From JAHIKV01 sp965195225 (GTDB lineage Bacteria; Planctomycetota; Planctomycetia; Pirellulales; Thermoguttaceae), in the NCBI GenBank assembly GCA_965195225.1, contig CBDAFL010000082.1, positions 1 to 64,000 on the forward strand: DNA of 64,000 bases, read 5' to 3'. Positions 1-7,447 of this stretch are shown here, piece after piece (within the stretch, counting starts at the first letter, position 1; the number at the start of each line of letters is the position of its first letter). The position numbers and the translations under genes were made by a program. The notes beneath the pieces were generated by a model, which saw only the letters and a list, made by a program, of their open reading frames with translations, was not told where the DNA came from and did no database searches.

Positions 1-75
1 ACGAGGAGATGGGGAGACGCGGCATCGGCCTTCTTTCCCTTGTCTCCTTGTCCCTTTGTCTCCTTGTCTTCCCCC
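1..75 (-). repeat. GACAAGGA-type micro-repeat in the FecR-like gene
   Basis: Pyrimidine-rich repeats of cttgtctc/ccttgtct at about 30-70, read on the minus strand as gacaagga units. The unit matches the repeat inside pheS (17391-17510). The partner arm would be left of the window, so it is seen only in part. Confidence 0.55.
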
Positions 76-923
76 ACCCGCGCGGTTAGCTTGCCTAACG
101 AAAGGTAGCCGCCGGCGGTGGATTCGACCTCGTAGGTGCAGGGGCCTTCGAGGATCACCTTGGCCCCGGAGTCGTAAGTGATTTCCAGCAGCCCGGAAGA
201 GAGGATGTACTCGCGGCCCAAGGGAACGTGGGCAAACCCCGGCGGCGGCAGATAGCGGGGATCGTCAGACCATTTCACATCGACCATGCCGGTGATGCGG
301 CCGACGAACACCATTTCCGGCATGGCGTCCGACGGAACCGACTGCGACGGCGCCTCGGCGATATGTTGGTGGTGGGTGATTTTGTATGCCCAGAACCCCA
401 GCAGCATCACGCCCATAATCACGGTGGCGACCATGTAGGAGAACGCCCAACTGCCGACGAAAGGAGCAGCGGGCGGTGGATAGTTGGTAGTGGATAGATT
501 GGGGAATGGGGGTTCGGGGTTCGGGGTTCGGGGCCATTGGCTTGACGGCAGTTCAACTGCCGCACCAGCAGAGAGAGGTTCCGAATCCCGAATCCCGAAC
601 CCCGAATCCCGAACCCCGAATCTCCCCTCTCCATCAATGGCCGGTGAACCGGCCATCCCTCGTCGCTGGTCCCCCGCCTCTTGCCCCTCGCGTGCGCACT
701 CGGCCTCGATTCTGCTCAACCCCGCCTCGCGCGACCGCTCGCCTTTCCACCATTGACGGATATTCGTGCGCAGGCGGATGTGTTCGACGAACGCCCGTTG
801 GGCGGCGGGGCTGCTTTCCAGGTGCGATTGCAGCTCGATCCATTGACCGCTGGTCAGCTCATCGGCGCAGGCGGCGTCGAGCAAGGGCCAGAATTCGTCG
901 GCGATCTGCCGGGTGTTGTTCAT
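1..923 (-). CDS. FecR-like anti-sigma / sensor membrane protein (3' end outside window)
   Basis: Open on the minus strand from ATG at 923 to the window edge (about 307 codons), so the C-terminus is missing. The N-terminus resembles an anti-sigma domain (starts MNNTRQIADEFWPLLDAAC), followed by one membrane segment at about residues 155-178 (around GVMLLGFWAY). After it comes a FecR-type beta domain containing YDSGAKVILEGPCTYEVES. The ATG overlaps the stop of the sigma gene upstream (ATGA), so the two are translationally coupled. FecR proteins transmit surface or periplasmic signals to an ECF sigma factor. Two micro-repeat elements are read in frame, at about residues 97-141 and at the window edge. 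Family fairly sure; signal unknown. Confidence 0.75.
   Translation of the reverse strand, partial: MNNTRQIADEFWPLLDAACADELTSGQWIELQSHLESSPAAQRAFVEHIRLRTNIRQWWKGERSREAGLSRIEAECAREGQEAGDQRRGMAGSPAIDGEGRFGVRDSGFGIRDSEPLSAGAAVELPSSQWPRTPNPEPPFPNLSTTNYPPPAAPFVGSWAFSYMVATVIMGVMLLGFWAYKITHHQHIAEAPSQSVPSDAMPEMVFVGRITGMVDVKWSDDPRYLPPPGFAHVPLGREYILSSGLLEITYDSGAKVILEGPCTYEVESTAGGYLSLGKLTARVGEDKETKGQGDKGKKADAASPHLL
500..632 (-). repeat. Micro-repeat inverted element inside the FecR-like gene
   Basis: Left part (about 510-538) is repeats of GGGGTTC, right part (about 580-625) is the complementary GAATCCC/GAACCCC repeats. Between them, at 547-561, lies a near-perfect palindrome ggcagttcaactgcc. The whole element is read in frame in the FecR-like gene and adds a low-complexity segment ahead of the membrane helix. 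Arms of the same GGTTCGG type occur again at 16800-16905. Confidence 0.75.
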
Positions 924-1450
924 CGACGGTCCTCCCGCTCGATCACTCGCTCGATGCACTCCAGGAGCGTCATTCGTATGCGTCGCAGCGAATTATGGAC
1001 GCTTTGCGGCGACCGGCCCATTTGTGCCGCGATTTCGCGGACCCGCACGCCGTCGCCGTAACAGAGTTGGACGAGTTGCCGGTCGGCGGCGCCAAGTCCT
1101 TCCATGCAATCCGACAGGGCATCCAACCCCGCGTCCTCCGACGAGGTAGTGGGTCGCAAGATTTCGGCCATAAACGAGGTTTGCAACTCGGGCGTAAAAA
1201 ACGTCCGTCGCCGGGCGCGGCTCTTCTGGAAGTCCATCGCCTTGTTCTGCGCGATGCGGAGCGCCCAGGCGACAAAGTTGGTCCCCGGCTGAAACTCGTC
1301 GAATTTCCGCCAGAGGACGACGCACGATTCCTGAAAAACGTCTTCCGCGTCGTCCCAGTTCAACAGCAACGCGTTGATGTAGGCGAGGATGTGGCCCGTG
1401 GCGCGCTGCAACTGTTCGCAAAACTCATCGTATCGTTTTGGGTCGGGCAT
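920..1450 (-). CDS. ECF-type RNA polymerase sigma factor, Rhodopirellula/Verrucomicrobium family
   Basis: 176 aa from ATG at 1450 (MPDPKRYDEF). Region 2 contains the DAEDVFQESCVVLWRKFDEF motif and the following NFVAWALRIAQNKAMDF helix. Region 4 near the C-terminus has the helix-turn-helix VREIAAQMGRSPQSVHNSLR. The reading frame is open further upstream to 1588, but that stretch is basic and unlike the family, so I use the internal ATG. It should bind core RNA polymerase and direct it to a small regulon, held in check by the FecR-like protein encoded next, whose start overlaps this stop. Regulon not visible. Confidence 0.9.
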   Translation of the reverse strand: MPDPKRYDEFCEQLQRATGHILAYINALLLNWDDAEDVFQESCVVLWRKFDEFQPGTNFVAWALRIAQNKAMDFQKSRARRRTFFTPELQTSFMAEILRPTTSSEDAGLDALSDCMEGLGAADRQLVQLCYGDGVRVREIAAQMGRSPQSVHNSLRRIRMTLLECIERVIEREDRR

Positions 1451-1626
1451 GGGTCGCTTCCGCAAAACGGAGAACCGCCATGGACGAGGGGCTATCCTCA
1501 TGGTAATTAAGAATTGACGGCGGCGGCGGATATTCACCCGAAAAACGCGCCGGAGTCGCAAAACGTATGAAAAACAGAGGAAAACCACTTATCAGCCCGT
1601 TGGAAAAGTCGGTTTTGGGAGTTTGG

Positions 1627-1702
1627 GTGCCACTGCTGGCTTGTCCAGCAGTGTTTTCCCGGGTGTTTCTCCTCGCACTGCTGGACAAGCCAGCAGTGGC
1701 AC
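1627..1702. repeat. Perfect 27-bp inverted repeat
   Basis: Arms 1627-1653 and 1676-1702 are exact reverse complements (gtgccactgctggcttgtcc and on), with a 22-base loop. A T-rich run (tcttttt) follows on the plus strand, but no plus-strand gene lies just upstream, so I read it as a REP/MITE-like repeat rather than a terminator. Confidence 0.8.
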
Positions 1703-1888
1703 TCTTTTTCAGCGAACTGTTATGCCCCCTCTGGAAAACCTTTCGTTTGCTGGCCCCCATGCTCTGTGTCGGAGCGTGAGGCAATATCCGACGCAAATCG
1801 TCGCCCGTCGTCCGTTCCCACGCAAAGCGCGAGAACGAGCGGTTTTATGCTTTTTTTTACGGTTCGCGCGTTCTTTGTGTTTTGCCCC

Positions 1889-1917
1889 TTGACAGGGTAT
1901 ATCGTGGCCAATATCAC
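1889..1917 (+). promoter_or_regulatory. Possible sigma-70 promoter for the citrate-lyase-like operon
   Basis: TTGACA at 1889-1894 matches the -35 consensus. After 17 bases, TATCAC at 1912-1917 is a moderate -10 match. It lies about 180 bases before the first gene. Promoter consensus in this phylum is not well fixed, so this is tentative. Confidence 0.3.
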
Positions 1918-2095
1918 TAATTTCTACAGGCGTCGCCGACCGGCCGACGGCCGACGGAAAACTTGCTGGAGGCGTCTCCAGACCCGATTGCACACCGAAA
2001 ACCCGCAAAATCGGCGACTGAAGTCGCTTCCTGCGATCGCGAGTTTTTTTTCATCGGCTGCCAATCGCTACCAGACGAACCACGCGAGATGATCC

Positions 2096-3334
2096 ATGAA
2101 ACTGTATGAATACGAAGGGAAAAACCTATTCGAGCGCGCCGGAATCCCAATTCCACCGGGCAAGGTGGTCGCCTCGGTGGAAGAGGCCGGCGGACTGACG
2201 GGCCAGTACGGCAGCGTGATGGCCAAGGCACAAGTGCTGTGGGGACGGCGAGGCAAGGAAAACGCGGTCGTCGCCTGCGATACCGAGGAACAATTGGCCG
2301 ACACCCTCGGTGCCCTGTTGGGCCGAAAACTGTTCGGAGAGACCATCCAGAAGGCGCTGGTCGAGAAGAAGCTAGACATTGCCCAGGAGGTATACGTCGC
2401 GGTGACCTACGTGGGCGCGTCGCCCGTGGTGATCGTCTCCACCCAGGGCGGCATGGACGTGGAAAAGGCGGCCCAGAAGTCGCAGGAGGGTGTGTGGACC
2501 GAGCCGGTCGACATTCGCAGTGGATTACAGCCCCAGCAGGCGACCGATTTGGTCCACCGTGCGGGCCTCGACGCCCACGGCCCGCCGCCGACCGACCTGC
2601 TGTTGAAGCTTTATGGCCTGTTCGTCGATTGCGATGCCACGCTGGCCGAGATCAATCCACTGATCCGAACCCCATCTGGCGAGTGGGTCGCCGCCGACGC
2701 AAAGGTGGAGGTCGACGAGGACGCCATGTTCCGGCAGTCGGGGTTGAACCTGCCCGAACGGCTTAGCTCGGGGCGGACTCCAACCCGGCTCGAGCAGCTC
2801 GCGTTGAACAACGACCGCAGCGACACCCGTGGCGCCGCGGGCCGAATGTTCTACGAGTTGGACGGAGACATAATCGTGCTGGCCTCCGGCGGCGGGACCA
2901 GCGTCGAGGCGCTGGACGACCTTTGCATCCTCGGCGGCAAGCCGGCCGTATTCACCGAGTACAGCGGCAACCCCACGGCCGAGAAAGTGCGAGGACTTAC
3001 CAAGATCGCTCTGATGCATCCCGGCCCGATCAACGCCATCTGGGTGATCGGCGGCCGGGCAAACTTCACCGATATTTACGATACGCTGATCGGCGGCGTC
3101 ATGGGCGGCATCCGCGATACGCCCAACTTCGACAAGACGATCCCGATTCTGATCCGCCGCGCCGGCCCCCGCGACGTGGAGGCCTTCGCCCAGTTGAACA
3201 AGATTCAGCGCCGAGGGGGATACCGCCTCTTCCTTCGCGGCATGGCCACCTCGGTGGCCAATTCCGCCCGAATGGTCATTCACCAAGCAAAAAAACACCA
3301 CGAGCAAAGCCAACCGGCGCAAACACAGGAATAA
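2096..3334 (+). CDS. ATP-citrate lyase / succinyl-CoA ligase beta-like subunit (ATP-grasp)
   Basis: 412 aa. It begins MKLYEYEGKNLFERAGIPIP, the typical N-terminus of the ATP-grasp subunit shared by succinyl-CoA ligase beta and the small subunit of ATP-citrate lyase. The ATP-grasp part spans about residues 1-240 and contains AEINPLI. The CoA-ligase domain follows at about 255-400, starting around DIIVLASGGGTSVEALDDL. The next gene starts 3 bases after this stop and carries CoA-binding plus citrate-synthase-like domains. The pair therefore matches two-subunit ATP-citrate lyase (citrate + ATP + CoA to acetyl-CoA + oxaloacetate) better than plain succinyl-CoA ligase. Substrate is inferred. Confidence 0.8.
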   Translation: MKLYEYEGKNLFERAGIPIPPGKVVASVEEAGGLTGQYGSVMAKAQVLWGRRGKENAVVACDTEEQLADTLGALLGRKLFGETIQKALVEKKLDIAQEVYVAVTYVGASPVVIVSTQGGMDVEKAAQKSQEGVWTEPVDIRSGLQPQQATDLVHRAGLDAHGPPPTDLLLKLYGLFVDCDATLAEINPLIRTPSGEWVAADAKVEVDEDAMFRQSGLNLPERLSSGRTPTRLEQLALNNDRSDTRGAAGRMFYELDGDIIVLASGGGTSVEALDDLCILGGKPAVFTEYSGNPTAEKVRGLTKIALMHPGPINAIWVIGGRANFTDIYDTLIGGVMGGIRDTPNFDKTIPILIRRAGPRDVEAFAQLNKIQRRGGYRLFLRGMATSVANSARMVIHQAKKHHEQSQPAQTQE

Positions 3335-3337
3335 TTC

Positions 3338-5500
3338 ATGAGCAGCCTGATTGACCATCAGACGCGAGTCCTCATTCAAGGCATTACCGGCAAACAGGGG
3401 CGTCGGGTATCGATGGAAATGCTCGACTACGGCACACACGTGGTGGCCGGAGTCACGCCCGGCAAGGGGGGCCAGGACGTTTACGGAGTGCCCGTCTACA
3501 ATTCCGTCAAAGAAGCACTGCGGGCACATCCGGACATCAACACCAGTCTGGTCTCCGTGCCCCGCGAGGGGACGAAAGAGGCCACGTTGGCGGCAATTGA
3601 ATCGGGTAAAATCCAACTGGTGAACATTCTCACCGAGGGTCTGCCGCGATTGGACTCGGCCGCCATCGTCCAAGCGGCCAAGGAACACGATGTCCGTGTA
3701 ATCGGCCCGGCCTCGGTCGGAATAATCAACCCCATCGCAAGGGTAAAGATCGGCGCCATCGGCGGCAACGATCCGGGTGTGTTCTATCCCGGAGATATCG
3801 CCATCTTCTCGAAAAGCGGCGGCATGTGCCTGTCGATCGCCACCGAAATCTTCAACGTCCTGGGGCACGGCACTAGCATCGTCGTCGGCATCGGCGGCGA
3901 CCGGATATCCGGCACAAACTTCAAGTACCTCCTGGAACTGATCCGCGACGACGAGCGGACCAAGCTGGTGATCCTCAACGGCGAGGTGGGTGGCAACTAC
4001 GAGGAAGAGGCCGCCGAATATATCCAGGAGTCCAACTATCCGAAGCCCGTCATTGCCCGGATTACGGGCATCGGCGCCCAAAACATCTTTCCCCGCGGCT
4101 CGCGGATGGGCCACGCCGGGGCAATCATCGGCGAAGGCAGCTTCGGCACCTACGAGAGCAAGGTCGAGGCATTTGAACAGGCCGGGGTCAGTGTGGCAAA
4201 AACCTCCGCCGAACTGGTCGCGCTCATCGGCAAGGCCCTCCCCCGACGCAGCCAGGACTTGGAATCGGCGATCTCCGATACCTTCGAGCTGGTCAGCATC
4301 TCCAAACAGAAATTGGAGCGGCTGAAGAGCCAAGCCCGGGCGGTGCAAATCCGTACGCAACTGACGCAGATTATCGAGGGTACGCCCCATTTCCGTGGGC
4401 GCCCCCTGCCCCAGTTGATGAAAACCGCCTCGGTTCCGCAGATGATCTTCGAGGCCCTGACGAAAGAAGACGACGACGACGAAAGGGCCAAGCAGTTGGC
4501 CGAGGATCTCGTCCTCTGCGTCACGACCAACCCCACCGATGGAGCCGCGCGGCAGGCCGCCGTGGCTTCCTTCCAAGGCGGCTCGCCGATGAACGCCGCC
4601 ATCAGCGCGGGGTTGCTGGCCGGCGCCGCGTCCAGCCAGAAACCGCTCCCGGCAAGCCTGCACGAAAGATATACCCCCGCCGAAACCAAGGCCCTGGCGC
4701 TGGTCCCCCAAGTCGTCGACCTGGTGGCCGCAATCCTCGGCCACGAAACCAGATGGTGCAACGAGCAAAGCATCGAGGAATCGATCTTCGCCGCGCTGGC
4801 CGATAGAAAACCGACCGAGGCGGAGGCCAATCTGCTCAGGGCGGTGTTCGTCTCCTGCGTCGACCACACCCCGGCCACCCCCTCGTCGCTGGCGGCGGTA
4901 ACGTCATATTCCGGCGGCAACTCACTGAAAACCGCCCTGGCCGCCGGCATCTCCGCCATGGGATCGGCGCATGCCGGCGCCGGCGAGGGCACCGCCCGAA
5001 TCCTCATCGATTTCCTCGCCAAAATGCGACAGGCCGAGGCAGACGGCGGCGTGTTCGAGGCCGACGGAGTGCGAATCGCCGACCTGAAAGAACTGGCCGG
5101 CTACATCGTCAACAAGATCACCGGCGCATTCGGCGACCCGAAGGGACGGATACCCGGCTACGGACACCGCTACTACGGACTCTACGGTCGCGACCCCCGA
5201 GCCACCACGCTGCTTACGATCGTAGACGAGCTGGGGCTGGCGGGCGACTATTGCACGCTCGCCCGCGAGATCGAAACCGTCTTGCGAAAGAAGAAATCCT
5301 CGGCGCTGTGTTTCAACGTCGACGGGGTGATCGGCGCGTTGCTCTGCGACCTGAAGCTCGCGCCCGAGACGGGCAAGGCGTTGTTCATCATCCCGCGCAC
5401 GGTCGGCCTGCTCGGCCAATTGCTGGAGCAAACGCCCGGCTCGTTCTTCCGCCTGCAAAACGACTCGGTGATCTACATCGGCCCGGCAGTGCGGGGGTAA
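3338..5500 (+). CDS. ATP-citrate lyase alpha-like subunit (CoA-binding plus citrate-synthase domains)
   Basis: 720 aa, longer than the roughly 610 aa of green-sulfur-bacterial AclA. Residues about 1-300 form a succinyl-CoA-ligase-alpha-like part, with the CoA-binding start VLIQGITGKQG and the phosphohistidine motif GHAGAI (His259). The second half is citrate-synthase-like: SCVDHTPATPSS, GYGHRYYGLYGRDPRA and FNVDGVIGALLCDL match the His, His and Asp regions of that fold. A charged linker with DDDDER lies around residue 380. It is translated directly after the ATP-grasp subunit. Likely role: cleavage of citrate, or the reverse step, feeding acetyl-CoA metabolism. Whether it supports a reductive TCA cycle cannot be seen here. 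Confidence 0.8.
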   Translation: MSSLIDHQTRVLIQGITGKQGRRVSMEMLDYGTHVVAGVTPGKGGQDVYGVPVYNSVKEALRAHPDINTSLVSVPREGTKEATLAAIESGKIQLVNILTEGLPRLDSAAIVQAAKEHDVRVIGPASVGIINPIARVKIGAIGGNDPGVFYPGDIAIFSKSGGMCLSIATEIFNVLGHGTSIVVGIGGDRISGTNFKYLLELIRDDERTKLVILNGEVGGNYEEEAAEYIQESNYPKPVIARITGIGAQNIFPRGSRMGHAGAIIGEGSFGTYESKVEAFEQAGVSVAKTSAELVALIGKALPRRSQDLESAISDTFELVSISKQKLERLKSQARAVQIRTQLTQIIEGTPHFRGRPLPQLMKTASVPQMIFEALTKEDDDDERAKQLAEDLVLCVTTNPTDGAARQAAVASFQGGSPMNAAISAGLLAGAASSQKPLPASLHERYTPAETKALALVPQVVDLVAAILGHETRWCNEQSIEESIFAALADRKPTEAEANLLRAVFVSCVDHTPATPSSLAAVTSYSGGNSLKTALAAGISAMGSAHAGAGEGTARILIDFLAKMRQAEADGGVFEADGVRIADLKELAGYIVNKITGAFGDPKGRIPGYGHRYYGLYGRDPRATTLLTIVDELGLAGDYCTLAREIETVLRKKKSSALCFNVDGVIGALLCDLKLAPETGKALFIIPRTVGLLGQLLEQTPGSFFRLQNDSVIYIGPAVRG

Positions 5501-5554
5501 GCGTTCGTTACAACATACCCCAACAGGCAGCGGCGGGCAGCTATGTCGTAAGGG

Positions 5555-6187
5555 TCATGCCCGGCCGAACCATCGTTGCAACGTTGTCTTAAACTTGAGA
5601 AAAGTGGGATCCGTGCAACGGTTGACGCTTACTCGCTGTGCCAGTTGAAGGAAAATCGCGGAAGACTTTCCCTTTCGCACCAGTCGTAAAGCGTGTTCCA
5701 ACGCCTCTTTGGGCCGGTTCGGTTTCTTCGTGTCGCCATGGAGGTATCCTGCGTCCCGCAACCAATCCGCCAAACATGGTGTTCTGTTGGTCCAGCCAAG
5801 GACAGCATCGACTTCCGGCGAATCGCTCCACACCCAAACCTCAAGTTCTGGATCGAGAATGACAGCGGTGGCACGATTTCCCCAACCCGAAGAGGCCAAT
5901 CGGCGTTCAAGTTCTGCTTCCAAATCCACCCGAGGGCGCATTTCCTGGCCACAACCTTCGTAATCAAGCATTATGAGAGCATGACGATATTGGCGATGAA
6001 AGGGACGCAGAAAATCGTGGCCACGCAAAAGACAGCCGGGATCTTTGTCAGGATGGACGTGGATGTCTACAGATAGTGGCTGAAAACCTATTGCTTCGCC
6101 CCGCATGAGCAATCCTTTGACCGCGAATTCCATCTGACCATCGGCAACCAGCACCAGCAAGTCCTTTTTCGGCACGGTACTCGTCAT
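5555..6187 (-). CDS. TOPRIM-like (DUF4276-type) protein paired with an AAA ATPase
   Basis: 210 aa from ATG at 6187. That ATG overlaps the stop of the upstream ATPase gene (ATGA), indicating coupled translation. The frame is open upstream inside the ATPase gene, but coupling and the clean N-terminus favour this start. The pattern LLVLVADGQME (Glu20) followed by ALIMLDYEG (Asp75, Glu77) fits the Glu and Asp-x-Asp/Glu metal sites of a TOPRIM fold. No other domain is recognised. Together with the ATPase it resembles ATPase/TOPRIM effector pairs such as PARIS or OLD-type systems; a defence role is inferred. Confidence 0.6.
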   Translation of the reverse strand: MTSTVPKKDLLVLVADGQMEFAVKGLLMRGEAIGFQPLSVDIHVHPDKDPGCLLRGHDFLRPFHRQYRHALIMLDYEGCGQEMRPRVDLEAELERRLASSGWGNRATAVILDPELEVWVWSDSPEVDAVLGWTNRTPCLADWLRDAGYLHGDTKKPNRPKEALEHALRLVRKGKSSAIFLQLAQRVSVNRCTDPTFLKFKTTLQRWFGRA

Positions 6188-7443
6188 CCTAGTACTCCTC
6201 CTGCGTAAAGAACGCCAAAGTTCTCCTCGCCACGCCAGTCTCGCAGTTTCGGATGCTCGTTGCCCGCGACGATATCCGTTGCCCCTTTGTCTGTCTTGGC
6301 AAAGCAAAGCACCTCTTTTGGATCGACTACACTAAGAATCACAGGCGAGTGTGTTGCCATCAGGATTTGGGCATCATATACCGAGGACAGGGACTGGCAC
6401 ATGGGTTCCACTGCCCGCGGATGGATGCCGTTCTCGGGCTCCTCGATCAAATAAATGCCGCGGAAGTCCTCCAGGTAGGCAGGTAGCGTGAGAGCCAACA
6501 GCCGTAAGGTTCCGTCGGAAGCCATCCATGACGGCACCTCCAGTCCGTCACGATAGACCAGCACCAAGTATCGGTGTCGATCATCCGGCCGCACAACGGT
6601 ACGAATATCCTCAATGTCCTGCAGGGCAGTACGCACATGTGCGATCCACTCACGCAGTCGAGCGGGATTTTTTTCCTCAAGCTGAGCGACAACCCAAGGA
6701 AGATTAGAGCCGTCCGGTTTGAAACCGCGCACCTGTCCAGGCGGGCTGGCTTTGCGGATTAAAAGACTGTTCAGCACGATCCGCTCCGCGCCCTTGCTGA
6801 GAAATTGCTTGAACCAACTGCTTACGGGAAAATTTTCTTCATCTTCGGGAAGATTTGCGAGCGTCGATTTCCTCGGGCCTAACTTGAATGACGGTGCCCA
6901 GCGACCTTCCTTAGGGTGTGCGTCTGCATAGTAGTTGTCGTTCCCGCCGGCGGCTTTAGCAAATAGGCTTCGTCCCTTTTTCTGTCGATGCACCGTAACG
7001 ATGGTGTTTGGTGGTTCGTCCGGCGAGGGGAACATCAGCTTTTGCTGCGGCCGGGCTGCACCCTCGGCAACTTTAAGCCAGCCCCTTTCAGCAAGAATTC
7101 CAATCTCACCAGTCTGAGGATCATGCCCGATGGCAACCTCGTAGCGTACGGTATCGTAGTCCTTGACGGCGAGCAATCGACGACGATCTTCCGGGATTTT
7201 GGCTTCGATTGCCAGTTCAAATCTGCCGTCTTCTCGCCCCCACACAAGATCGCGGAAATCCGTGGTGCGTTCCCCAACGGCATATTCCAGCCCTTTAGAA
7301 ACCAGATCGCTAAGAAAGGATACGACATCGAGAAATGTTGTTTTTCCGCTTGCGTTGGGGCCTACTAGAACATTAAATGGTCCCACGGGCTGGCTAATGT
7401 AACGCAAACAACGAAAATTCAATGTTTCGATAAGGGAAATCAT
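6184..7443 (-). CDS. AAA family ATPase (RecF/OLD-like, AAA_21 type)
   Basis: 419 aa starting MISLIETLNFRCLRYI. Walker A is GPNASGKT at residues 28-35, the signature-like loop is SDGTLRLLAL, Walker B is IYLIEEPENGIHP at about 331-342, and an H-loop ATHSP follows. This layout is typical of SMC/RecF-like ATPases without a long coiled coil, often found as sensors in anti-phage systems. It starts 4 bases after the gyrB stop and overlaps the TOPRIM-like gene by 4 bases, so the pair is probably read through from gyrB. Biochemical class is sure; defence function is inferred from the pairing. Confidence 0.75.
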   Translation of the reverse strand: MISLIETLNFRCLRYISQPVGPFNVLVGPNASGKTTFLDVVSFLSDLVSKGLEYAVGERTTDFRDLVWGREDGRFELAIEAKIPEDRRRLLAVKDYDTVRYEVAIGHDPQTGEIGILAERGWLKVAEGAARPQQKLMFPSPDEPPNTIVTVHRQKKGRSLFAKAAGGNDNYYADAHPKEGRWAPSFKLGPRKSTLANLPEDEENFPVSSWFKQFLSKGAERIVLNSLLIRKASPPGQVRGFKPDGSNLPWVVAQLEEKNPARLREWIAHVRTALQDIEDIRTVVRPDDRHRYLVLVYRDGLEVPSWMASDGTLRLLALTLPAYLEDFRGIYLIEEPENGIHPRAVEPMCQSLSSVYDAQILMATHSPVILSVVDPKEVLCFAKTDKGATDIVAGNEHPKLRDWRGEENFGVLYAGGVLG

Positions 7444-7447
7444 TTGA

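Larger units (their letters stand above)
1451..2095. other. Intergenic region between the sigma factor and the citrate-lyase-like operon
   Basis: 645 bases without a convincing gene. It holds the perfect 27-bp inverted repeat at 1627-1702, a short imperfect hairpin around 1812-1837 (cgttcccacgc...gcgcgagaacga type) that resembles one at 27353-27376, and a possible promoter near 1889. Short reading frames here have no family features. Confidence 0.6.

Noticed and set aside
506..1510. 334-codon plus-strand open frame
   Set aside because: Antisense to the FecR-like and sigma factor genes, which have clear motifs on the minus strand.
2525..4867. 780-codon open frame on the minus strand
   Set aside because: It is antisense to the two citrate-lyase-like genes, a shadow caused by high GC; its composition (many Asp, Gly, Arg, Gln, His) fits no family.
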